From: Dentipellis sp. KUC8613
Lineage: Eukaryota; Basidiomycota; Agaricomycetes; Russulales; Hericiaceae
Direction of reading: 5' to 3'
Assembly (NCBI GenBank): GCA_002286715.1
Contig: NSJX01000049.1
Location: 95,385 to 159,384, forward strand
DNA: 64,000 nucleotides
The translations under genes and the position numbers were made by a program. Position 1 is the stretch's first letter. Each line of letters starts with the position of its first letter. The notes under the pieces are model-generated. The model was given only the letters and a program-made list of their open reading frames with translations. It searched no databases and was not told where the DNA came from. Shown here piece by piece: positions 55,293 through 64,000 of the stretch.

Positions 55293-55906
55293 GAGGTCGT
55301 TGAGGGAACTAGACGTAACGCACCTGCTCTTCTTTTGTTGCATTGGCATTGCGTTAACTATATGTCACCAGTGTTCTTACGCTGCCCTTTGCGGCATTGC
55401 TTCTACATCATCGCGAAGCCAGTCGGAGGGACCGTCTGTTCAGAGGGAAGAGATCGGAGATGGATAGTGTTCGGATTAGGAGCAGAGGAGTGTAAAGAAA
55501 GCATCATCTTGGGATGCGGGGAAATGTATCCATTGCAGGTCTTCTCGTGAAACTTTGAATCTTTTGACGTATCTGATCTTCAAAGTGTCTCGACGAAGCA
55601 TAGGACCCGAGCGACCAGTCGACTTAGAGCTTGGCATAAGTCTACTTCGAGGCCCCACCGCCGTTTGCTTATACGCTAGCAGGGCCTAGAGTCTGCGGCA
55701 CGCCCAGTGGCTCCACCGTTTTCGGGAGTTGAATGGTCAATAATGAGCATCGAGAGCGACAAGCGTGCATTGCACCGATCCCTCTCGAGATGGGTTGCAT
55801 ACGTCCGTGTGGTGTTCACGCGCATGGCTCCATTGTTATCAGCAAAGCGATAGAGTACATCAAGGCTTACACGCTGAACGACCGCCTGGACCCATAGCAG
55901 ACCGCT
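55293..55906. other. Spacer between convergent C3 and R
   Basis: No gene is seen; 3' flanks only. Confidence 0.4.
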
Positions 55907-57265
55907 TCAATATGCTTGCCGCTGCATAGAGGCTAGCTCCCCTTGCAGCGAATATATGATCTCCTCTTGTTTCCGTAGGTCCAGCTTTTGATGTTTGACG
56001 AGAGCGTCCAGAAGGTCCACTCGCTTTCGAAGCTCGTCTATCTTGTCAATCGCTGCAGCGGCCTGAGCCAGATGAAATAAGAGGGGCGGAACACGACGTA
56101 CCAGCCCTCAAAACCCCGTGCTTCTTATGCGCCACGTCAGCTTGCTTGATCCCGTTGCATCGCGTGGTATAGGCAGTCCTCTCGCCAAATACCATGAAGC
56201 GCAGCAATGCGATAAGATCTCTTTCTCTTTCTCGCCCTTTCAACGAAACTAGGGCACTCGTGGTGCGTCTGGAGTCTCCGACGAGCCGGTGGTCGGACAT
56301 ATGCGAATTCGAGGCCGGTGTCTGTGGCTTGCGTTTTTTGCCCCTCGAAAGGCCGTCCAGCGGTTCTGTCGAGGCTGTACAAGCTTCCGGAGCATCTTCT
56401 ATGAGGACTTGTGTCATTGCCTCGAACTGCCGACTCGGAGGCGACGAAGGATGGTGGGATATTGGCGGTGGGCCCAAAGGCCTCACAGAAGTCGTCGACA
56501 TGTTTGTGAACGTTCGGTAATCAGAAGGAATGGTTGGCGAGCTGTAGGGGGTGATAAAGGTTTCGTTTTCAATGGCCTGGCCGTTGGGAAATGTCTGAGG
56601 TGATATCGCCGCAAGATCTAGTACAACGTCATAAGGGAGGAAAACATCTCCGCGAGAGGCGTATGGGGCACTAGACGTGGCAGCCGATAATATCGGAGGC
56701 ACGTGGGATGCACTATTGCACCGTCAACTCAAAGTCCACAAACCGAAAAACCACTCACAGAGACGGTGTACCACACGAATAGCCCAAGCCCTTGGAGACG
56801 CCACTGCCGCCGATGGGGACACCTTCCCGTGGTTCTTGAAGAGGGGGCATGGGTAGAAAGTTGAGAGCCGAAGCTTGACGGGGGTATCTGCTCTTGCTAG
56901 ATGTGAGAGCTTCTTTGCGTAGTGCCGGAAGCATCAAGAATGTACCGCAGCTAGGAGCCTCGTTCTTATGTCTTGAAGCTAAATACGATCCCTGTGATTC
57001 CACGCGACCCGGCACCTGTGATGCAAGAGAAGTTAATCGTCGATGAGTATCCGCGGGCTGTACGTTCGAGACATACCATTGTTGGCCTCCAGACACCTAG
57101 TCGCATTGCATAGAAGTGCTCCCATTGGTAAGCCGAAATGGCGGATAGATACGAACAGTCAATGCATTTAGATGTGCCACAGCACATGTGGTACGCGGTC
57201 GATATCAGCTGTCGGGTGTTCTTATCCGTCGAACACACGCGAAAGCTAGAACCTTCGTACTGCAT
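55907..57265 (-). CDS. R: disordered protein with C-terminal coiled coil
   Basis: Exons 57077-57265, 56759-57015, 56102-56712 and 55907-56052 total 1203 nt, 400 residues, in consistent phase. The start at 57265 (MQYEGSSFRVCSTDK) is the longest; an in-frame ATG at 57106 would give 347 residues. The middle is Pro/Ser-rich (PLGPPPISHHPSSPPSRQF) with a basic patch (SRGKKRKPQTP). The end is a good coiled coil (IDKIDELRKRVDLLDALVKH, QEEIIYSLQGELASMQR). No enzyme domain is recognised. The overall plan (disordered, basic patch, coiled coil) resembles H at 14.1-16 kb. Confidence 0.65.
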
Positions 57266-58165
57266 AGTAAGTATGGTTCAGACGTATGTACCTGCAATTG
57301 GGACGCCCGTGTTACTCGTGTCTTGTCGTTCAACAGTGCGTCACATCACATTAGTCAAGATCGAATGTGCCTCCTGCAGAAGACAAAAGGCCGATTTCCT
57401 GCCTTCCGGAGGTACCAGTAGACGACTGCTAAATACAGAGTGTGCGAGCAATAAAATTCACGGGGGTCGAACGGAACAGCGTTACTCACGTACGGTTTTT
57501 TTTTTTTTTTTTTTTTTTTTTTGAAATCCATGTATAGCTTGTTGCGGAAACCCGTATGTCTAAGCTATGTATGTCGAGGAGCGTCCGAGAAGTATCGTAA
57601 ACTGTCCGATGATGTACGCGCAGCATGAGCCCGAAGGCGTGGTAGACCTGTGTAAGGTGTGTGTTTTGGGATGAGGGATTATGGATGGTCCGGTATGGTG
57701 GTCATGAGTGTAAAGTATGAATTAGTAAGAGAATGTAGGTAAAGAGGATGAAGATGTTTTCGAGAAAACCGTGTGTACAGTAGGTTCGTCTGTTGTCCGC
57801 GACCTTGCTGTCCCGTTGCTCGTCTTGAAGGCCTTGAGGTGTTCGCTAGATAGCTGGAAAGCGTCCAGTCTCATGCACGTATTGGAATAAATGTTCGAAG
57901 AGGGATGGCTCCGTCAACAGCACGTACGGTTTGTTGATCAATGTACTAAGTTTTACGATACCAGGACACAGTCCAACTTCTCCTCCCTTTCGTTGGTCTA
58001 TGTCGGCATGTTTCCTTGGCTTTGAGGTAGATGGAATCGATGTATTCTAGTGACGACTTCAGTTCAGTCAGAATTTCGAGCTCGGAGCTGGTCATGCCAC
58101 CCACATTTTCGGTCGGAGTATGTTTGATGATGCTCCGATTGGCAGAGCGCCCTCGGCATTGTAGC
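57266..58165. other. Spacer upstream of R and of V
   Basis: Apart from the poly-T tract listed separately, no element or gene is recognised. Confidence 0.4.
57496..57522. repeat. Homopolymer tract of 27 T
   Basis: An uninterrupted run of T. It could mark the poly-A end of a minus-strand retroposed sequence, but no body or target duplication was found. Confidence 0.8.
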
Positions 58166-59148
58166 ATGGCGGCGGATTCCGAGTCTCCCTCCTATCACAC
58201 TGCAACTCGACCGTGACGCACTGCATCCACCTTGATTCTTGGAATCTTCAAGGGTGTATCAGTTCTGCGGTATCGAGGTAAGTATCGCAGCTGATTATAT
58301 GATGACCCCGCTCATAAGCACAGAATGCAGATTTGGTTAGCCCGGATTTGACTGTTGAGACCTTTGTTCATATACAGCTCGATACTACATGAGCGTCTAG
58401 ATCCTCGGGCTCATAATGCACACCTCAACCTCAGCTGCGACATGGCATCGCACAGTGTCACCCAGAATCAGCATGAAGGGGCCGAGAACGTACGACTGAG
58501 GTTGTGTTGACACTCATCATATTGATGCTGGTACGAAGGTTCTCATCGGTGGGTCATTGGCTGGAGCTCAAAAGATGAAAGTATCTTGGATAGACGCTGG
58601 GTATGTGGTCAAGGTGAAACAGGCATCTCGTGTCTTTCATCTTTCGGAGACAGAGAGCACCTGCAGCATCCGGTGTAACATTCACTTGGCTTCCGGGCCC
58701 CCCTGCCAGTCTTTGACCGAAACATTGTTTCATCATGCAACTTGCACAGATGCCAGGCCGCACCGGTTGCTCGAGAACCTGGAGATCCTCCCGATGAATT
58801 GATTCGTCTCTCTGGGGCGGCGCAATATCTCTCAAATAATTCTACCCTGACGTATCCACAAAGGCTAATTGATACTAACCCATGCGTATTACCCAGGTAC
58901 AAAGGCAGCATTCTCAAGTGTTTCTGTCCTGGCAGCTGAATTATCTGGCAAGTCAGTCTACTTTCTCGTACCAAAATACCTTGGTATGGCATGAGACATC
59001 AGGCGCTCCAGGCGGTCAAATGGCGGGACCTTCGGAGTCGGGAATACCCACAACTGTTGAATACGATCTACCATCCAGTTTTGCTATGCCGTTCCCTGCA
59101 CAGTGGCCCTGCACTCCACCTTTGGACAGATTTGAGAATTATAATTAG
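58166..59148 (+). CDS. V: possible multi-exon gene of unknown function
   Basis: Several exon-like pieces follow each other on the plus strand: 58166-58212 (MAADSESPSYHTATR), a short piece reading VYQFCGIE ending at a GTAAGT donor near 58280, ADLVSPDLTVETF, a piece CDMASHSVTQNQHEGAEN before GTACGA, MKVSWIDAGYVVK near 58575-58613, EPGDPPDELIRLSG near 58775, and a last frame VQRQHSQVFLSWQLNYLA ending near 59148. The first two join in phase; I could not join all. No paralogue or domain is recognised. The pieces could also be a decaying gene. Confidence 0.35.
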
Positions 59149-59391
59149 AATGTGAATGAATGACACGAATGGACAACGAGCAGAAATCCAAGTTCGATGA
59201 GAGCACGGTGGATATCCATATCATACGATAAAATAAAATGACCCTAGATTAGATGCAGTAAATATCACGGTGATTGCGTTGAGAAGATACACCCACATGG
59301 CCTTGGGAAAGGACCATGCAACTCACCAGCCCGCGCGGCCGCGGTCGCGTCTTACCACGACCTGCAGAACGAGCTCGAGTCTTTGACTGCG

Positions 59392-61817
59392 ATGCATGTC
59401 GCCGTGCTCCTGACGCTCGTCGTCGGAGCTATCGCTCTTGCACCTCCTCTATCGCATCACCAGCATGTCCCTCAAAGACCGTACGAACTAGTCCTTCACC
59501 GCGAGCCAGAGACTCACTTTTGCAACGTGGTTCACGCACCGCGCCAGACGAAACCACACAGGCGACTGACTGCCTCTCGAAGATATGTTCAAGAGTCGAA
59601 GGCGGTGAACAAGCATGATGGAACTGGGGTTGTCGAGATAGTCAAAGTGTATGCTACCGAAGAAGAGCTCTTGTGGGAGAGACTTCGGGAGCTATGTGAC
59701 AGCGGGCACATTGACGCTTCCGCTTTCACGAGCACGGACGAGTGGGAGCCCCCTGCCTCATGGCTCCCTGAAACTGGAGCTGAAGAACAATCGCGCCTCC
59801 CAGTCCCAAACACAGGCGTTGACAGCGAGCTTGACACTGCGGGGAAGAAGAAGTCGCCCGTGCCTCTCAGCGTGCGGCATATCGCTGGCTCAGGACACTC
59901 GACGAACCGCGTCGATCTCACATTCTTCTCCGATGGCTGTACGTCTCTCTCTGGTTGACCTTTCGCTTGCTTGGAAATACAATTCATGCTTTCGCGAATC
60001 GCCTAGACCTTGCGTCAGAGGAAGACAAGTTCATACAGGACGTGACGCGTCTCGTCGAGGAGATATCCGGCAATCAGACATTCCATACTGTTGCTCCTTT
60101 GCTCAATTTCTGGGCTGCGTTCTCTCCTAGCAACGAGGCAAGTATGTTCTTGAATATATTTCATTATTAACCTGACGCGACGGTAATCCCAATCTAGAGC
60201 GGCGTTGGCGCAGGCGGCAAGCCGAAGGAGTAAGTGCTAAGTGGTCAATTTACTGACCCGTGATCTGACATTGAACGAAAATCAGTACACCGTTCGGGCT
60301 GTATCGTGACGGCACGGAGCTACGCGCGCTATACTACGCAAAGCCAGAGGTCGCAAGGGCCGCTTGCGATTCTTTGGGAGACCGTTGCGATTATCCCATC
60401 CTGATAGGTACGCTCAACTTCAGGTCTCTTTCTATGTAACCTCACGCCTATCGTAGGAAATGATCCTTTATATGGGGGTATGAAGCTCCAGTCAAATTCT
60501 TCTCTCTGCTTCTGACATCTTTGCACGCCCGATATAGGTCTCGGTGGCGAGTTCGTGTGAGTTGCCCGATCTTGCCGTAGTGAAGCCATGGCGTGCTTAC
60601 GCTGGGGCTTAGCACGATCACACCGTCCGAAGTCAACGGCCCTCTCGTCCTCAGGTTCGTCTTTTCTGATCTCGTTCTGTTTGGTGACTTCATCCCGTTT
60701 ACTACCCAGACACGAGCTTGGACACTCCGTCATCGACGTCGGCGAGGAGTATGACGGCGGTTTTGCGTATTTTGGACCAAATGCAGGGCACGATACCAGC
60801 AAACCTATGCCATGGGCGCACTGGCTCACGCACGATTCGAACATGTCAAGTACCGAGCTTCCGAGAGTCGAACGCGCTGTGATGCCAATCCAGGCTTACC
60901 CATGGACGCTTCTCAACACGACTACACCCTGGAAGATCACTTTCAATTCCTCAGGGACGTACTCCAGGCATGTTGTCAGGTTCTCGCTGTCAGGTCTCCC
61001 AGAGGAAGACGATATCGATGTGCTCTTTGATGGGCAAGACCTAGGATGGACGCCCAAGCCAGGCCTGGGCGTCGACCGTTGGCACTACGATATTTACAGG
61101 GACGATGCGCTGAGCGAAGGCGAGCATAAGATCGAATTCAAGCTACGCGAAGAGAAGAGAGAAGGTATCGCGCAGCTGTGCAGTGTCGAACTGTTGGAAT
61201 TCGGCAGCGACGAAGAGTGTGTCAATCTTCTTGACGCATACCCCGACGCCATACAGCTGACACTTTCCGTCGTACGCAGGTTCAACGCCACACCAGGCTT
61301 CTATGGCGTATTCCCTACGTATGAGCCTCACTCAGATGGTTTGATCGTAATTAATGACTATTTCCACAGTTTCTCGGAGAAGAACGAGACGTCATACCGC
61401 CCCACGAACGAAGACTGCCTCATGCGCCTGACTACGACGCCCAACTTCTGCAGCGTCTGCGTCGAAGGCCTCTGGCTGTCCCTGCTGAGCCGGGTCGACC
61501 CCATCGACAGCGTGCAAAGTGGCTGCCTGCAGACCGACCAGGGACCGTGGCTGCGCGTACTGAAAGTCAACCTGCTTCCTCTCGGACAGCTGCGTTCAGG
61601 TCCGCCGAGCGCGAAGGAAGCATATAACATTACTTGGACGAAGGACGGCCAGATCTTGGACGATTTTGCCAACGCAACGTCTATCACTTTAAATGACAGA
61701 GATGCGTTGGGGAAGTATTCGGTGAATGTTACGTTCGTGACCGAGGAGGTGCGGGCAGATCCAGAAGGCCTACTGTCTTCGGAGAGAGAAATTGAAGTAT
61801 TCGACAAATGCCACTGA
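59392..61817 (+). CDS. Secreted M64-family (IgA-peptidase-like) metallopeptidase
   Basis: A zinc peptidase of the M64 group, secreted: the ATG at 59392 opens MHVAVLLTLVVGAIALAPP, a signal peptide. About ten exons; the first two are 59392-59938 and 60007-60137. Landmarks in order: RVDLTFFSDGY, EDKFIQDVTRLVEEISGNQ, LLNFWAAFSPSNE, GVGAGGKPKDTPFGLYRDG, DYPILIGNDPLYGGLGGEF, then the metal-binding motif RHELGHSVIDVGEEYDGG (two His and a Glu pair), GPNAGHD, and the long beta-rich C-terminal part ending DKCH. The intron after SNE starts with GC (60138-60197). All expected active-site residues are present. It likely degrades extracellular protein. Confidence 0.88.
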
Positions 61818-62013
61818 TATAGTTAGGATAGGTTGTGCAGTGAATCGATCTACGAGGTTGAGGCATGATGAGCTCGTGCTGGCGCTTATGGCAGAACCTT
61901 ATGATTCACTTCAAGGCCACTACTCTACTTCGACCAGAAACTGGTAAGTACGAGTTCAAGTACGCTTTGAAGACCCGGGATGACTCGTGCCGACCGTGCC
62001 GTTCCGGAGTTGA

Positions 62014-62454
62014 TTGTGGTTTGCCCTCGGGCACCCGCTAATGTACATCCACTGCATCCAATGGCTACACAATTGGCTGTGCACAATGACCTTGCGGGCA
62101 TTCATCGACACACGTATGCTATTTCCAATTCACTTCAAGCCATTGTCACTGACGAACTCTAGGTCTCTTGCGAACACGTGGGAGACGAAGACGACATGGC
62201 ACAAAGTGCTTACCTACTTCCTGGATGCAGGCAGACATCCGCTCGGGTAGACTCTGGATGAAAGAAGTACCTTTTCGCTGGAGGATCTAGATGGGACAAT
62301 TTCCCTGCACTGTCCTTCAGAGGAGGCTGAGCACCACACCCGCGCCGCACTCGATTGTTTTGTGGCGGGTGACATCTTTGTGAAGGCCCGTCCCGCAGCT
62401 TTTACCAGAGATGCTTTTTTATCTTCAGGCGTTCGACAGTATTTCAAGAACTGA
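62014..62454 (+). pseudogene. Coding remnant interrupted by an in-frame TAG
   Basis: A frame reading LANTWETKTTWHKVLTYFLD, then HPLG, meets TAG at 62248-62250 and resumes in the same register as TLDERSTFSLEDLDG, CPSEEAEHHTRAALDCF, KARPAAFTRDAFLSSG to a TGA at 62452. The downstream part looks strongly coding. No intron large enough removes the stop. I do not recognise the family. Confidence 0.4.
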
Positions 62455-62688
62455 GGATGGCGGTCGGGGTGACAATGCAAACTCAAACAAGTATGAGTAC
62501 TTCACCAGTGGTAGTCATTATTAGGCCTAGAAGATGGCACTAGTTCGAGTCTGTACTCAATGTTTCTTCAGCCTATTTCGTCTTCCAAGCAACGTTGAAC
62601 AAACTCGAATCTCTATAGGGTATACACTTGGGTTTTATGTCGCAGCTTGAAGCTGCCTTGTTCCCTGTATGGTAATCCGATTCTTGGA

Positions 62689-62695
62689 TATATAG
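62689..62695 (+). promoter_or_regulatory. TATA box of gene S
   Basis: TATATAG lies 134 bp upstream of the ATG at 62823, the same spacing class as the A and B genes. Confidence 0.6.
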
Positions 62696-62822
62696 GTACC
62701 TCCCTCGCCTCAAATGTATGTGCCCCGAAGTAAATTGTCCGCTAGAGGTACTTGTCTATCGCATAACATCTTCGGTCTCCAGGCTGACTGCTGTATCTTG
62801 TCTTCAGACGTCCCTCCCAGTC

Positions 62823-63397
62823 ATGTCGTACTGGTCTCAAGACTCTAGCCCCTGCACGTCGTTATCCTCCGCCTCCACCAGTTTCACCCCTACGATATCC
62901 GCACCACCAACTATGCCTACCCATCAGCAACAAAGCAGCACAGATGGAAGTAGCACGTTATCAAAGAAACGGAAGAGCACGTTTTCCCAGGATCAGGATC
63001 ACACTCTAGCATCTACGCGCGCTGCTCGCCGGACGGACGAGTACTTCATGCTGCAGAAAGAATGGGGAACTTATCCTCATGACGCTAGACCTAGGACTCG
63101 TCGCGAGGAATCAGATGCTGCCAGCCCGTTAGTTCTCTTTCTTTGGTCATTCAGCGATGGCTAACATATGAAGTAGTGTGCAACGATTTTGAGGCATTCG
63201 ACAAACAGATGAATGAATTACAGCGGGAAACGGCAATATCTCGCGACTGGCAGCTCAGACGTCTTGAAGACCGGGCTCACTCGAGCATGGAGGACCATAG
63301 AAGACTCCCACAAAACCCAGAAGCCGTACGAGAAGTAGCTCAAAGTGAGGAGACAGACACTACACAGGGCGTAATAGGGACGCTTTCAAGTATTTAA
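62823..63397 (+). CDS. S: Ser-rich protein with helical C-terminus, unknown
   Basis: The best model joins 62823-63099 and 63177-63397 (77-nt intron), 498 nt, 165 residues. It begins MSYWSQDSSPCTSLSS, is Ser/Thr-rich to residue 50, has a basic patch (SKKRKSTF), then YFMLQKEWGTYPHD. Exon 2 is a charged helix (FEAFDKQMNELQRETAISRD, LRRLEDR). The donor chosen (gtcgcg) is weak. A stronger donor (gttagt at 63129) would instead end the protein after five more residues. The start and size recall B3 (MSYYSGYQPQ), but no real homology can be claimed. Function unknown. Confidence 0.5.
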
Positions 63398-63551
63398 CCC
63401 CCTCTGACCAAAGAATCATGATTTGAACGTTAGGCCACAAAGCTAGACGAAAATTTCCTCAAATTGTTTATTGAAATAAAATGACAATAAACATGGTCAT
63501 TATAAGCGTGAATCATACCGAGTCGAGTGGTTGTACTTTGCTTATCCAGGC

Positions 63552-64000
63552 TCACGTTCGGGTCGGCCTATCCTTTCTCTTCCAATAGCGCAGCTCTGCC
63601 TCTGTGTGTTGCACCTTTGCAGTCAGATTTTCCCGGTTTGCGCGAGCGGTCGCCAATTGAATTTCCTTCTCCATCAGCAAGGTCTTCGCGTTCTGACATT
63701 CAGCGTCTTGACGCGCGAGTTTTTCCCTGAACCCGTCGAGTGTCGATTGTACGGTATCCCATTGCGCTCGCAGAGAATCTCGTTGGCCGATCAAAGACTT
63801 CCGCTCTTCGTCCTTCAGGACCAGGTCAGCGTCGCCATGCCTCAGACAATATTAATGGTCAACTTTCGTGCTTACCCAGTATCGTCTTTCACTCGTCAAC
63901 TGTGCGTCTGTGTCGCGCCAACGACGTTGATATGACGCAGATTCTATCCGAAGCGCACTGATCCTCTCTTCGTCTCTGTCGAAACGGTGGATGGCTAGAT
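63552..64000 (-). CDS. T: coiled-coil protein, 5' end beyond the window (partial)
   Basis: Two exons on the minus strand are visible: 63876 to the window edge and 63552-63812, joined by a 63-nt intron with a clear GTAAGC donor, GCTGACC branch site and AAG acceptor (phase 0). The protein is almost entirely charged helix: FDRDEERISALRIE, QLTSERRYW, then DEERKSLIGQRDSL, LARQDAECQNAKTLL, EAELRYWKRKD. The motif RYW plus charged residues occurs twice (SERRYW, ELRYWKRK), suggesting an internal repeat. No domain is recognised. Confidence 0.65.

Noticed and set aside
57496..57522. Poly-T tract as evidence for a retrotransposon
   Set aside because: No reverse-transcriptase remnant, SINE-like body or target duplication was found beside it.
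1..64000. CRISPR arrays, bacterial operons, riboswitches, rRNA or tRNA genes
   Set aside because: The window is eukaryotic; no regularly spaced repeats or recognisable RNA-gene cores were seen. tRNA genes cannot be fully excluded by eye.

Overview
The window is fungal, almost certainly an agaricomycete basidiomycete and possibly a polypore. The genes are split by many short introns (mostly 50-80 nt, GT..AG with CTRAY-type branch sites). Housekeeping genes are GC-rich, TATA boxes lie about 70-190 bp upstream of many ATGs, and the conserved proteins (NAD-glutamate dehydrogenase, mitofusin, RSL1D1-type nucleolar protein, secreted S41 and M64 peptidases) have a fungal look. The species cannot be fixed from the sequence. 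All multi-exon models were spliced by hand; where stated, total exon length was checked to be divisible by three.

Layout. (1) 1-8.2 kb: the 3' end of an unknown gene, then a 20-exon NAD-specific glutamate dehydrogenase. (2) 8.7-25.4 kb: an island of small single- or few-intron genes with no recognisable domain. It includes three copies of a DLWRY-motif family (B1-B3), two coiled-coil paralogues in a tandem segmental duplication (A1, A2), two copies of a Cys-pair family (C1, C2), a Ser/Pro-rich coiled-coil protein (H), several singletons, decayed gene remnants and one foldback transposon. (3) 25.7-32.1 kb: two secreted hydrolases on the minus strand, an S41/CPAF-like peptidase and a type-B carboxylesterase. 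(4) 33.5-51 kb: ordinary conserved genes, namely an Fzo1-type mitofusin, a PIG3-like quinone oxidoreductase, a small Ser/Thr-rich protein, an alpha/beta hydrolase and a ribosomal-L1-domain nucleolar protein, separated by long gene-poor spacers. (5) 51.4-64 kb: a MACPF-like protein, a second copy of the foldback transposon, a third Cys-pair paralogue (C3), coiled-coil unknowns (R, S, T), a secreted M64 (IgA-peptidase-like) metallopeptidase and broken remnants.

The conserved genes show no operon-like cooperation, as expected in a fungus. The coherent signal is the accessory layer: lineage-specific small proteins that duplicate, exchange sequence by gene conversion, decay, and share one promoter design, with a CACTG-ended foldback element inserted next to them. 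Their function cannot be read from the sequence, but the copy-number dynamics make this the best candidate for something undescribed. No CRISPR array, rRNA or tRNA gene was recognised.
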